DNA of 64,000 nucleotides, from contig NZ_JBINJF010000002.1 of NCBI RefSeq assembly GCF_043951865.1, positions 62,001-126,000 of the forward strand. Direction: 5' to 3'. Below, in pieces: positions 55,526 to 63,877 of this stretch (its first letter is position 1; every line of letters starts with the position of its first letter). This DNA comes from JAMQKA01 sp043951865. GTDB lineage: Bacteria; Bacteroidota; Rhodothermia; Balneolales; Balneolaceae. A program made the translations under genes and the position numbers. Below the pieces are notes generated by a model. That model searched no databases. It was not told where the DNA came from and saw only the letters and a program-made list of their open reading frames with translations.

Positions 55526-56812
55526 ATGGATCAGAAGGTTTTACCGGCAGCACAACTCAAGGGCACGATTGCTCCTCCTCCAGACAAATCAATCTCTCAC
55601 CGGTCGGTTATGTTTGCCGCCCTGCACCAGGGGGTCTCCACGATCGAAAACTTTTCGGAAGCGGCCGATCCCCACAGCACCGTTAGCTGCTTTCGTTCGC
55701 TGGGCGTGGAGATTGAGCAGCACCGTTCAACACTAACAGTGCACGGGGTGGGACGAGATGGATTCCGGGACCCACAGCAAGATCTGGACTGTGGAAATTC
55801 AGGCACCACCATGCGGCTGCTGTCGGGAATACTGGCCGGCGCAGGTCTCAGCTGTACGCTGGTGGGCGATGAGTCGCTCTCCGCCCGGACGATGCGCCGC
55901 ATTATTGATCCGCTGGAGAAGATGGGAGCCAGGATTAAAGCCCGCCAGGATGACTACGCCCCGCTGAGTATCAGCCGCCCGGGATCCCTCATCCCACTAC
56001 GTTTCGAATTGCCGATTCCCAGTGCCCAGCTTAAATCATGTGTACTGCTGGCCGGCCTTTTTGGAAAAGAGCCCACGCAGGTTATTGAGCGGATCCCGAG
56101 CAGGGATCATACCGAACGCCTGCTGGAGCTGGGTATTGAACAGGCGGGGAATACACGCATTATTTCCAGCAGCAGGCAGGATGTGATCCCGGAACAGAGT
56201 TACACCATTCCGGGAGACTTTTCGGCGGCGGCGTTTTGGCTGGCGGCGGGAGCTATACATCCCCGGGCAGAGATTGAGCTCCCGGGTACGGGGCTTAATC
56301 CCACGCGCACCGCTTTTTTGGATATCCTTCGGGAGATGGGAGCCAACATCAGGATTGAGCAGGAGCGCCGGGCAGGCCAGGAGCCTGTGGGCGACATAAC
56401 GGTGGCCGGCAGCGAGCTCAAGCCGATTACCATCTCTTCCGAACGCGTGCCCAACTGTATCGATGAGCTGCCGATACTGGCTGTTGCCATGCTTTTTGCG
56501 GATGGGGTCTCCCGTATATCGGGCGCTGAAGAGCTGCGACACAAAGAGACGGATCGCCTTAATGCGGTGGCAGAGATATTGGAAAATGCCGGGGCCGACT
56601 TTACGGAATACGAGGACGGTCTCGAAATCAACGGCAGTCCGGACTTCACTCCTCGTCCGGCCCGTTACAACAGCTACCACGATCACCGCATTGCAATGGC
56701 GGCCGGCGTACTGTCCCTGCTTGCCGACAGCCCAAGTACGGTACTCGGAGCCGAGTGTACGGCCATCTCCTATCCCTCCTTCTGGGATGACCTGCAATTC
56801 CTGACGAATTGA
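55526..56812 (+). CDS. aroA: 3-phosphoshikimate 1-carboxyvinyltransferase (EPSP synthase)
   Basis: From ATG 55526 it has 428 residues; an earlier ATG at 55397 lies inside the TPR gene and is rejected. It joins shikimate-3-phosphate and PEP. DKSISHRS, DCGNSGTTMRLLSG, DELPILAVAML and LRHKETDRL carry the known substrate and catalytic residues. It feeds pheA (16084) through chorismate. Confidence 0.96.
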   Translation: MDQKVLPAAQLKGTIAPPPDKSISHRSVMFAALHQGVSTIENFSEAADPHSTVSCFRSLGVEIEQHRSTLTVHGVGRDGFRDPQQDLDCGNSGTTMRLLSGILAGAGLSCTLVGDESLSARTMRRIIDPLEKMGARIKARQDDYAPLSISRPGSLIPLRFELPIPSAQLKSCVLLAGLFGKEPTQVIERIPSRDHTERLLELGIEQAGNTRIISSSRQDVIPEQSYTIPGDFSAAAFWLAAGAIHPRAEIELPGTGLNPTRTAFLDILREMGANIRIEQERRAGQEPVGDITVAGSELKPITISSERVPNCIDELPILAVAMLFADGVSRISGAEELRHKETDRLNAVAEILENAGADFTEYEDGLEINGSPDFTPRPARYNSYHDHRIAMAAGVLSLLADSPSTVLGAECTAISYPSFWDDLQFLTN

Positions 56813-56960
56813 GCTCACCGCCCGTTATTCGTCCGCAATTCTGACAAATACCGCGGCCTCATTTCTTTTTAATGTCAATACGTCATAAAACGGGGATTCC
56901 TCTATCCCTTGGCATTGTGATTGCTCATAATATTGTGAAACTGAACAAGCGGAAAAGCTT

Positions 56961-57386
56961 ATGAGTGAATTTGTAATTGATATTGAAAGACAATTGAGCA
57001 AGCTGGGAAAGGATATTCAGGATTTTGTGGAGCGGATCGTCCCGCTGGAAGACCAGGGGCATGATTTCACTCCCGCGTGTGACATCATAGAAAGTGAAGA
57101 GCAGGTTAAAATTCTGCTGGACCTTCCCGGTTTGTCGAAGAAGGAGATCCATATTGCGTTGAAAGAGCATGTGTTAACGGTCAAAGGCGAACGGGCTGAC
57201 CAGCTTTCGGAGGAGGAATCCTACCGGAGGCAGGAACGCAAATCCGGAGTGTTTTCCCGGTCATTTGCGCTGCCTGAGAACGTCAACACCGCCGAGACTG
57301 AAGCACAGCTCAGGAATGGAGTGTTAAGTATTACACTGCCGAAATCGGAAGTTCTCAATGACACGCAATCGATTCCGATTAAATGA
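56961..57386 (+). CDS. Small heat-shock protein (Hsp20)
   Basis: 141 residues. The alpha-crystallin domain covers about 40-130 with PACDIIESEEQVKILLDLPG and the end LRNGVLSITLPKSE. The N-terminal arm is short. It lies 87 bases before dnaK, on the same strand. No CIRCE element was found upstream. Confidence 0.93.
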   Translation: MSEFVIDIERQLSKLGKDIQDFVERIVPLEDQGHDFTPACDIIESEEQVKILLDLPGLSKKEIHIALKEHVLTVKGERADQLSEEESYRRQERKSGVFSRSFALPENVNTAETEAQLRNGVLSITLPKSEVLNDTQSIPIK

Positions 57387-57473
57387 GGAAATCTTTACCG
57401 GTACTACACAAAAAGAAATTGAATACCTGTTTGAAGAAAATTAAACACATAACCAAAAAGGAACATTAATATT

Positions 57474-59429
57474 ATGGGAAAAATCATAGGAATTGACTTA
57501 GGTACCACCAACTCCTGCGTAGCCGTGATGGAGGGCAATGAACCCACGGTTATCCAGAACTCCGAAGGTGGGCGTACGACTCCCTCTGTCGTTGCCTTCT
57601 CCAAAGAAGGAGAGCGGTTGGTCGGTGCCCCTGCAAAGCGTCAGGCGATTACGAATCCTGATAAAACGATCTCTTCAATCAAGCGGTTTATGGGCCGATT
57701 TTACGATGAGGTGAAGGAGGAAGCCAAGCAGGCCTCCTACCAAATCGTAAAAGGCGAAAACAATACGGCCCGCGTCAAAATTGAAGACCGAACATACGCC
57801 CCGCAGGAAATTTCTGCGATGGTGCTGCAAAAGATGAAGCAGACTGCCGAGGAATACCTCGGAGAAAAGGTGACCGATGCCGTTATTACGGTGCCGGCCT
57901 ACTTCAACGATGCGCAGCGTAAGGCCACCCAGGAGGCGGGTGAAATTGCCGGTTTCAATGTAAAACGTATTATCAACGAACCGACGGCCGCTTCACTGGC
58001 ATACGGCCTTGACAAAAAAGATCAGGATCAAACAATCGTTGTTTATGACCTCGGTGGAGGTACCTTCGACGTGTCGGTCCTTGAGCTGGGTGACGGCGTT
58101 TTTGAAGTGAAGTCCACGCACGGCGATACCCACCTGGGCGGCGACGACTTCGACTCCCGCCTGATCGACCATCTGGCCAAAGAGTTCAAAAAGGATGAGG
58201 GCATCGATCTGCGTGAGGATCCGATGGCGATGCAGCGGCTGAAAGATGCGGCTGAAAAAGCCAAAATTGAGCTGTCCAGCTCGCAGAAAACGAATGTGAA
58301 TCTGCCGTTTATTACCGCCACGGATTCGGGTCCCAAGCACCTGAATATCGATATCACGCGCGCCCAGTTTGAGCAGCTGATCGACGATCTGATTCAGAAA
58401 ACAATCGATCCCTGCAAAAAATCTCTTGATGATGCAGGTCTTACGAAAGACGAGATAGACCAGGTTATCCTGGTTGGCGGATCGACAAGGATTCCGAAGA
58501 TCCAGGAGGTCGTCAAGGAGTTCTTTGGCAAAGATCCGAGCAAGGGTGTCAACCCCGACGAAGTGGTTGCGATCGGAGCGGCCATCCAGGGAGGCGTAAT
58601 GTCAGGCGATGTCGACGATGTGGTACTGCTTGACGTGACCCCGCTTACCCTCGGTATCGAAACGCTCGGGGGCGTATCCACAAAGCTGATCGAGGCCAAT
58701 ACCACCATCCCGACCAGCAAAACCGAGACCTTCTCCACAGCTGCTGACAACCAGACCAGCGTGGAGATCCACGTGTTGCAGGGTGAACGTGCCAAGGCGC
58801 AAGACAACCGCACCCTCGGCCGGTTCCACCTGGATGGAATTCCTCCGGCCCCGCGCGGTGTCCCGCAGATTGAGGTAACCTTCGATATCGATGCCAACGG
58901 TGTGCTGAATGTAAGCGCCAAGGACAAGGGCACGGGCAAAGAGCAGAGCATCCGTATCGAATCGTCTTCCGGACTCTCTGAAGAGGAGATCGAAAAGATG
59001 AAAAAAGATGCGGAAGAGCATGCCAAAGAGGATGAGCGAATCAGAGAAAAAACTGAAAAGCTCAATGAAGCGGATAACCTCGTCTTTTCAACCCGAAAGC
59101 AGCTTGACGAGCACAAAGACAAAATCTCTGACGAAAACAAAGAGAAGATCAAAGAAGCAGCCGACAAGGTAGAAAAGGTTCGGCAGGAAGAGAACATGGA
59201 AGAGCTCGAATCGGCCATGGAGCATCTCAACGAAGTTTGGAATGAAGCCTCCCAGGAGATCTATCAGGCCGCGCAACAGGCCGCAGGAGGACCTGGAGCT
59301 GCCGGAGCCGCAGGGGCTGCCGGCGGTCCGGGCAACGGTCAAAAGGGACAGGCTGAGGATTCCGATGAAGGAGAAGACGCGGTTGACGCCGATTTCGAGG
59401 TGGTCGACGAAGACGAAGACGATAAGTAA
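57474..59429 (+). CDS. dnaK: DnaK (Hsp70) chaperone
   Basis: 651 residues. The ATPase domain starts IGIDLGTTNSCVAVMEG and contains VVYDLGGGTFDVS and VGGSTRIPKI. The substrate domain follows the linker DVVLLDVTPLTLG. The tail is Gly/Ala-rich then acidic, ending DEDEDDK. No grpE or dnaJ is adjacent, unlike many operons. A good terminator follows. Confidence 0.98.
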   Translation: MGKIIGIDLGTTNSCVAVMEGNEPTVIQNSEGGRTTPSVVAFSKEGERLVGAPAKRQAITNPDKTISSIKRFMGRFYDEVKEEAKQASYQIVKGENNTARVKIEDRTYAPQEISAMVLQKMKQTAEEYLGEKVTDAVITVPAYFNDAQRKATQEAGEIAGFNVKRIINEPTAASLAYGLDKKDQDQTIVVYDLGGGTFDVSVLELGDGVFEVKSTHGDTHLGGDDFDSRLIDHLAKEFKKDEGIDLREDPMAMQRLKDAAEKAKIELSSSQKTNVNLPFITATDSGPKHLNIDITRAQFEQLIDDLIQKTIDPCKKSLDDAGLTKDEIDQVILVGGSTRIPKIQEVVKEFFGKDPSKGVNPDEVVAIGAAIQGGVMSGDVDDVVLLDVTPLTLGIETLGGVSTKLIEANTTIPTSKTETFSTAADNQTSVEIHVLQGERAKAQDNRTLGRFHLDGIPPAPRGVPQIEVTFDIDANGVLNVSAKDKGTGKEQSIRIESSSGLSEEEIEKMKKDAEEHAKEDERIREKTEKLNEADNLVFSTRKQLDEHKDKISDENKEKIKEAADKVEKVRQEENMEELESAMEHLNEVWNEASQEIYQAAQQAAGGPGAAGAAGAAGGPGNGQKGQAEDSDEGEDAVDADFEVVDEDEDDK

Positions 59430-59453
59430 GCGACTAATATTTAATGAAGATTT

Positions 59454-59498
59454 AGCCCTGAATTTCGGCGTCCGCCGGGATTCGGGGCTTTTTATTTT
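59454..59498 (+). terminator. Terminator of dnaK
   Basis: AGCCCTGAATTTCGGCG pairs with CGCCGGGATTCGGGGCT (several G-U pairs), followed by TTTTTATTTTA. Confidence 0.9.
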
Positions 59499-59567
59499 AT
59501 TGCGTACCGTGTATTTTGGCGAGCCTTTAAGCAATACGCAATACGCAATACGCAATACGTAACACAC
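59499..59567. repeat. Facing heptamer arrays directly before tsaD
   Basis: Left arm ATTGCGT, ACCGTGT, ATTTTGG (59499-59519). Right arm has four perfect GCAATAC units (59531-59558), then GTAACAC, AC and the ATG at 59568. The arms are partly complementary, separated by 11 bases, and follow the dnaK terminator without a gap. Confidence 0.8.
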
Positions 59568-60554
59568 ATGATTATTCTCGGTATTGAATCCTCCTGCGAT
59601 GAGACCGCGGCCGCCGTTTATACTTCTGATGGCCTCAAATCCAATGTTATCGCCTCACAAACAGTTCATGAGCAGTATGGCGGGGTTGTCCCCGAGCTGG
59701 CCTCGCGGGCCCACCATAAGACGATATGGCGGACCGTACAGCAAGCCCTGGACGAGGCAGACATCTCATTGGATGAGATAGAAGCTGTTGCCGTGACCCG
59801 GGGACCCGGTCTGATGGGGGCGTTGCTGGTGGGGCTCTGCTTTTCCAAGGGCCTGGCACTTGCAAGGGGGATGAGGCTGATCGGTGTTAATCACATGGAT
59901 GCGCATATCTATGCGAACTTCATTGAACAGAAGCCCAAGTATCCTTTTGTAGCCCTGACTGTCTCCGGAGGACATACGCACCTGGTGCATGTGACCGCGC
60001 CTTTCGAGCACCGCATGCTGGGTAAAACCCGCGATGATGCCGCCGGTGAAGCGTTTGATAAAATTGGGAAAATTCTGGGTCTCCCTTACCCGGCGGGGCC
60101 GGTGATCGATGAAAAGGCCAAAGAAGGCGATCCATCATTTCATGATTTTCCGCAGGCGATGCTGGACGGTGGATTGGAATTCAGTTTTTCCGGCCTGAAA
60201 ACTTCTGTATTGTATTATCTCCAGGAGAAGGATGACCGCTTTGTGAACGAACATCTGAACGATATCTGTGCCAGTGTCTCCCACGCGATCACAGAAGTAT
60301 TGGTGAAAAAGCTTTCCCGGGCGGTGGAAGCGACCGGGGTGAAAACGGTTTTACTGGCCGGGGGGGTGTCTGCAAACTCCATGCTGCGGGAGAAAACCGG
60401 GCATTTGGCCAGGGAAAAAGAGCTGAACATACATATCCCCCGGATCGAATACTGTACCGACAACGCGGCAATGATAGCCATAACTGGAGCAATGCTGGCA
60501 GAGCGCGGTAAATTTTCGGATATGAATTTAAAACCATTCGCGCAATTAAGGTAG
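59568..60554 (+). CDS. tsaD: tRNA threonylcarbamoyladenosine synthase catalytic subunit TsaD
   Basis: 328 residues. Transfers the threonylcarbamoyl group to A37 of tRNA, with TsaB (22900). ILGIESSCDETAAAVYT is the ASKHA loop, and the iron-binding HxxxH reads NHMDAHIYAN. LTVSGGHTHLV, DDAAGEAFDKIGK and VLLAGGVSANSMLR complete the signatures. Confidence 0.97.
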   Translation: MIILGIESSCDETAAAVYTSDGLKSNVIASQTVHEQYGGVVPELASRAHHKTIWRTVQQALDEADISLDEIEAVAVTRGPGLMGALLVGLCFSKGLALARGMRLIGVNHMDAHIYANFIEQKPKYPFVALTVSGGHTHLVHVTAPFEHRMLGKTRDDAAGEAFDKIGKILGLPYPAGPVIDEKAKEGDPSFHDFPQAMLDGGLEFSFSGLKTSVLYYLQEKDDRFVNEHLNDICASVSHAITEVLVKKLSRAVEATGVKTVLLAGGVSANSMLREKTGHLAREKELNIHIPRIEYCTDNAAMIAITGAMLAERGKFSDMNLKPFAQLR

Positions 60555-60557
60555 TCG

Positions 60558-60621
60558 TGGGTCTTGGGTGGTGAGTGAAACCCATGACCCATGACCCAAG
60601 ACCCAAGACCCAAGACCCATG
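60558..60621. repeat. ACCCAAG/ACCCATG heptamer array between tsaD and rnhA
   Basis: Six heptamers from 60580 (ACCCATG twice, ACCCAAG three times, ACCCATG). The left side has TGGGTCT, TGGGTGG (60558-60571), complementary to the array. It fills the whole gap between the two convergent genes and may act as a terminator-like hairpin. Confidence 0.8.
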
Positions 60622-60623
60622 AC

Positions 60624-61076
60624 CTACTGAAACTGCTTTGAGGCCTCGACCGCCAATCCGTCTACGTAATTGTTTCGATCGTCGTCGGCATGTCCCTTGA
60701 CTTTGGTCCATTTGACCTCGTGGGGTTCCATCGCTTTGAGCATCTCTTTCCACAAGTCCTGGTTCTCCACCGGCTTCTTATTGGCTTTTCGCCATCCCCG
60801 TTTCTGCCAGCTGTCAATCCAGCCCTGTTTAAAGGCGTTGATAATAAGGGCACTGTCGCTTCGGATTTCCACTTTGCACGGTTTGGTGAGGGCCTTGAGC
60901 GCCTCGATAATGGCCCGCATCTCCATCCGGTTATTGGTAGTATCAGGTTCGCCTCCCGAGAGCTCCTTCTCCTTGCCGTTCCAGTTGAGCAGAGCGCCCC
61001 AGCCCCCCGGGCCCGGGTTCCCGCTGCAGGCGCCGTCAGTATAAATTAATACAAAAGGTTTTTTGGGGTCAGGCAT
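60624..61076 (-). CDS. rnhA: Ribonuclease HI
   Basis: 150 residues. Cuts the RNA of RNA-DNA hybrids. Active-site residues: YTDGACSGNPGPGGWG (Asp), TNNRMEMRAI (Glu), IRSDSALI (Asp) and a late Asp in ADDDRNNYVDGLA. Its start overlaps the pyrF stop by eight bases. Confidence 0.97.
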   Translation of the reverse strand: MPDPKKPFVLIYTDGACSGNPGPGGWGALLNWNGKEKELSGGEPDTTNNRMEMRAIIEALKALTKPCKVEIRSDSALIINAFKQGWIDSWQKRGWRKANKKPVENQDLWKEMLKAMEPHEVKWTKVKGHADDDRNNYVDGLAVEASKQFQ

Positions 61077-61911
61077 ATCGTTCCGTTATGGGAGTTAGCT
61101 GTTCTCGGTATGAAGTGACCTTTTCCAGCACGGCTTCTTGCCAGTTCGTACTGTCGCCGCCCGCAAAAAGGATGCTGCGACTGGAGGACACCAAGGGGAT
61201 GCCGGAGTGATCTTTCAGTACTGATACGAGCTCCCCGACTGTGCCGCCCTGTGTACCGACACCGGGAATCAGCAGTGGAGAGGTGCGGTGTTGGGAGAGC
61301 ACAGATTCAAGATGCGCGGGCTGGGTAGCCCCGACTACAAGTCCCAATGCCGTTTTGCTGTTGGATTGGTGTCGCTCGAGGTTGGCAGCGATATATTCCG
61401 CCATTGAACGATATCCCGCGAATGGTTTTTCCAGGAAGTCCGCAGCACCGGGATTGGAGGTGAGCGTCAAGGCATAGATCGCTTTTTCCGGGTAGTTGAA
61501 ATAGGATTCAAGTGTTTCAAAACCCATGAGGGGATTCAGCGTTATGGCGTCCACATCCCAGTGGTCGAAGTATGCTGTTTTGTAGTTGGCGGCAGTGGAG
61601 CCGATATCGCCACGTTTGGCATCGGCGATGACGATTTTATTTGTGGGAATATATTCCAGAACCTGCGAAAAGGTCTCCAGCCCCTGCCTGCCAAGAGCTT
61701 CAAAAAAAGCAAGGTTGGGTTTGTATGCAGCGCAGTAGGGATGAGTGATATCTATAACTTTTTTCAAGAAATAGGTCACGCGCTCGTTTTGATCCGGGAA
61801 CTCCTCCGCCAGGTGCGAGGGCAAAAGGTGGAGATGGGGATCAAGCCCGACACAAAGGGTAGAACCGGCCGCCCCGATCGACTGCCTTATTTTATCGCTG
61901 AATGTTGCCAT
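61069..61911 (-). CDS. pyrF: Orotidine 5'-phosphate decarboxylase, type 2
   Basis: From ATG 61911 (MATFSDKIRQS) it has 280 residues; an upstream ATG at 61944 is possible but adds a poorly conserved tail. The catalytic block DAKRGDIGSTAANY and LCVGLDPHL identify the longer PyrF subfamily. It makes UMP, the last step of the pathway that includes pyrC (18873). Confidence 0.95.
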   Translation of the reverse strand: MATFSDKIRQSIGAAGSTLCVGLDPHLHLLPSHLAEEFPDQNERVTYFLKKVIDITHPYCAAYKPNLAFFEALGRQGLETFSQVLEYIPTNKIVIADAKRGDIGSTAANYKTAYFDHWDVDAITLNPLMGFETLESYFNYPEKAIYALTLTSNPGAADFLEKPFAGYRSMAEYIAANLERHQSNSKTALGLVVGATQPAHLESVLSQHRTSPLLIPGVGTQGGTVGELVSVLKDHSGIPLVSSSRSILFAGGDSTNWQEAVLEKVTSYREQLTPITERYA

Positions 61912-62093
61912 AATTCTGATATTAAATTCCAGTAGAAGGTACAAATACTGTGCTACGAATTCGAGTTGTATTTACCTTGTGGTGGCTACTGCTTTCAAGG
62001 ATGAACAGTTCGTACGCAGTCTCTGGTCATCTAAAATATCTTCCTGAAGTTCGCATTAATTAATACAGGTGTAATCATTATATTCAGCCCTCT

Positions 62094-62855
62094 ATGAAAG
62101 AAGAACTGCAGAAAACAGCGAATTGGTTTGAAGAGTGGTTCGACAGCCCACTATATGAAAAGCTGTATGCAAACCGTGATGAAGAGGAGGCTAAACAGCT
62201 GATCGACCTGCTGGAAAAAACGCTCAATTTGAGCGGGTGTTCCGAAATACTGGATCTGGGCTGCGGCCGGGGACGTCATGCAATCAGCCTGGCTCAGCGG
62301 GGCTACAGGGTCTCGGCAATTGACCTGTCTGAAGAGGCGATAAAAACGGCTCGTGAGAAAACGAAGCGCATGGGGCTGAAGATCCGGTTTGAGGTCCGCG
62401 ATATGCGCAACCCACTGCCCCGGAAGTTTGATGCGATCGTAAACCTTTTCACCACCTTTGGCTATTTTGCAAGGGATGAGGAAAATACCCGCGTGCTGGA
62501 CAGCGTCACCGAGATGCTGGATCCCGGCGGAATGTTCGTGTTGGATTATATGAATTCAAACAAGGTGAAAAAGACGTTCCAGCCAACAGATCATGGACGG
62601 TTCCGGGATATCAGTTTTAAAGTGCACCGGTATATCAGCCGCGGATCGATTATCAAGGATATTGAGTTTTCCGGGGGACCCATCAAGGGAAAGAAACAGT
62701 ATTCTGAGCGAGTTAAGCTTTATGAACTGGACTGGTTTAAAAAGGAATTTGAGAAGCGAAACTTACAGATCGATCACCTGTACGGCGATTATCACGGCCA
62801 CAGGTTCGATCCTGAAAGCAGTCCCCGCCTGATGATTGTGAGTCACCTGGAATAA
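62094..62855 (+). CDS. Class I SAM-dependent methyltransferase
   Basis: 253 residues. Motif I is ILDLGCGRGRHAISLAQRGY, the acidic end of strand 2 is AIDLS, and motif IV-like FDAIVNLFTTFGYF follows. The substrate is unknown; similar proteins act on small molecules. It starts 182 bases from the divergent pyrF. Confidence 0.88.
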   Translation: MKEELQKTANWFEEWFDSPLYEKLYANRDEEEAKQLIDLLEKTLNLSGCSEILDLGCGRGRHAISLAQRGYRVSAIDLSEEAIKTAREKTKRMGLKIRFEVRDMRNPLPRKFDAIVNLFTTFGYFARDEENTRVLDSVTEMLDPGGMFVLDYMNSNKVKKTFQPTDHGRFRDISFKVHRYISRGSIIKDIEFSGGPIKGKKQYSERVKLYELDWFKKEFEKRNLQIDHLYGDYHGHRFDPESSPRLMIVSHLE

Positions 62856-62904
62856 GCGAAATGGTTTTACGAGAGAGAGCCGGGAAAACGAAATAATGTT
62901 GGAG

Positions 62905-63022
62905 AGATCTTTGCAGGACCTGCTGTGTTGTTGGGAGCTGGTTGTACCACCGAGCGTATTGACCTTTAAACGGGAGTGCAACTCCCTCAGAACAAGGAAT
63001 TCAGTCTTTTGCAAGGCCCTCT
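62905..63022. repeat. Nested-palindrome intergenic repeat, copy C
   Basis: About 118 bases between convergent genes. Outer arms GATCTTTGCAGGACCTGCTG and TTTTGCAAGGCCCTCTC. Inner arms GGGAGCTGGTTGTACCAC and GAGTGCAACTCCCTC. The central TATTGACCTTTAAACGGGAG is identical to copy A. Confidence 0.8.
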
Positions 63023-63078
63023 CGGAATCGGTCGATTTTTAAAAGGTTGAATTATCGGTTCCTGCGCTCCGGGATAGG

Positions 63079-63741
63079 TTACAAAACCGTCTCAGCTGAA
63101 ACCTCCTCGACTCCATGGGGAGGTTTGTCAAGCGTCCACGTCTCAAAATAAAACTTCCGTTCTGAACCGATCCGCTTGTTATTGATGCTGAAAAAGCGGA
63201 AGGTGCTGTTTACCAGCCCCCGGAGAGGATAGAATAGCTTTTCATAGATATTTTCCCGCGAAAAAAGATGCAGGTCAAATCCATGGTGCGCTTTCTCCTT
63301 ATAGAGAACCAGCAAGCCTGCTTCCAACACCTGGCTCAGCTCTTCCTTGAAATGCCCCACGTTTGAGTTGCGGTCTACGTGCAGGTCCGGCGGGTTGAAA
63401 TCGGTTTCAGGCTTAGGACTGATCAGGATAGCCTCACCGATGGAAATTCGCTGAAGGGCTTCTCCAAGACTGGAGTTTGTACCGTATGCCGTGATAAAGT
63501 ACAGGTCGTGGAAAGCATCCTCCAGGCAGAGCAGAAGCTCGTTATAATTGCTGAGCGTGTTCAGGCCAAATTTCTCCTCTTTGAGCACAGTACCGGTGAA
63601 ATAGAATTTGGAGTAGGTGGGATCCGGAGTCATAAAATCTTCAATAGAGATTCCTGTTTCGGGATTCTTTGCGGTATGTCGTTCTCTCAGGTTGTCAAGT
63701 CGGAGATCGTGTTCGAAAAAAAGCTTGAAAATGTCAGCCAT
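63079..63741 (-). CDS. Conserved-looking protein of unknown function
   Basis: From ATG 63741 (MADIFKLFFEHDLR) it has 220 residues, without signal or membrane segments. A frame upstream to 63876 runs through the heptamer array and is rejected as coding. It reads as a mixed alpha/beta protein with DRNSNVGHFKEELSQVLEAGLL near 140-160. I recognise no family. It lies just after the pyrophosphatase on the same strand, beyond its terminator. Confidence 0.68.
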   Translation of the reverse strand: MADIFKLFFEHDLRLDNLRERHTAKNPETGISIEDFMTPDPTYSKFYFTGTVLKEEKFGLNTLSNYNELLLCLEDAFHDLYFITAYGTNSSLGEALQRISIGEAILISPKPETDFNPPDLHVDRNSNVGHFKEELSQVLEAGLLVLYKEKAHHGFDLHLFSRENIYEKLFYPLRGLVNSTFRFFSINNKRIGSERKFYFETWTLDKPPHGVEEVSAETVL

Positions 63742-63784
63742 AACGTTGTTAAACCAGTTAGATATTTTGATGTGTCTGCAGATT

Positions 63785-63812
63785 CCAAAATACGAAATAC
63801 AAGGTACGCGGT
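63785..63812. repeat. Heptamer array before the unknown gene
   Basis: CCAAAAT, ACGAAAT, ACAAGGT, ACGCGGT in phase. Compare the minus-strand reading of 59499-59519: CCAAAAT, ACACGGT, ACGCAAT. Confidence 0.6.
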
Positions 63813-63820
63813 AAATCAAA

Positions 63821-63853
63821 TAAAAAAGCCTCGCCGCGGTAACGCGACGAGGC
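63821..63853 (-). terminator. Terminator of the pyrophosphatase gene
   Basis: On the minus strand GCCTCGTCGCG pairs with CGCGGCGAGGC (one mismatch) around four bases, followed by TTTTTT. It lies 25 bases after the stop. Confidence 0.92.
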
Positions 63854-63877
63854 GATAAAAACAGGTATATTTTCAAC

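Noticed and set aside
56813..57473. CIRCE or other heat-shock operator near hsp20 and dnaK
   Set aside because: No TTAGCACTC/GAGTGCTAA inverted repeat was found in the spacers before hsp20 or dnaK, so control by HrcA is not supported.
59531..59558. CRISPR-like short repeats
   Set aside because: Units are only seven bases with no spacers, so this is a tandem array and not a CRISPR. No cas gene is present.
63742..63876. N-terminal extension of the unknown gene at 63079
   Set aside because: It would translate the heptamer array and add a basic, low-quality tail. ATG at 63741 gives a normal start.
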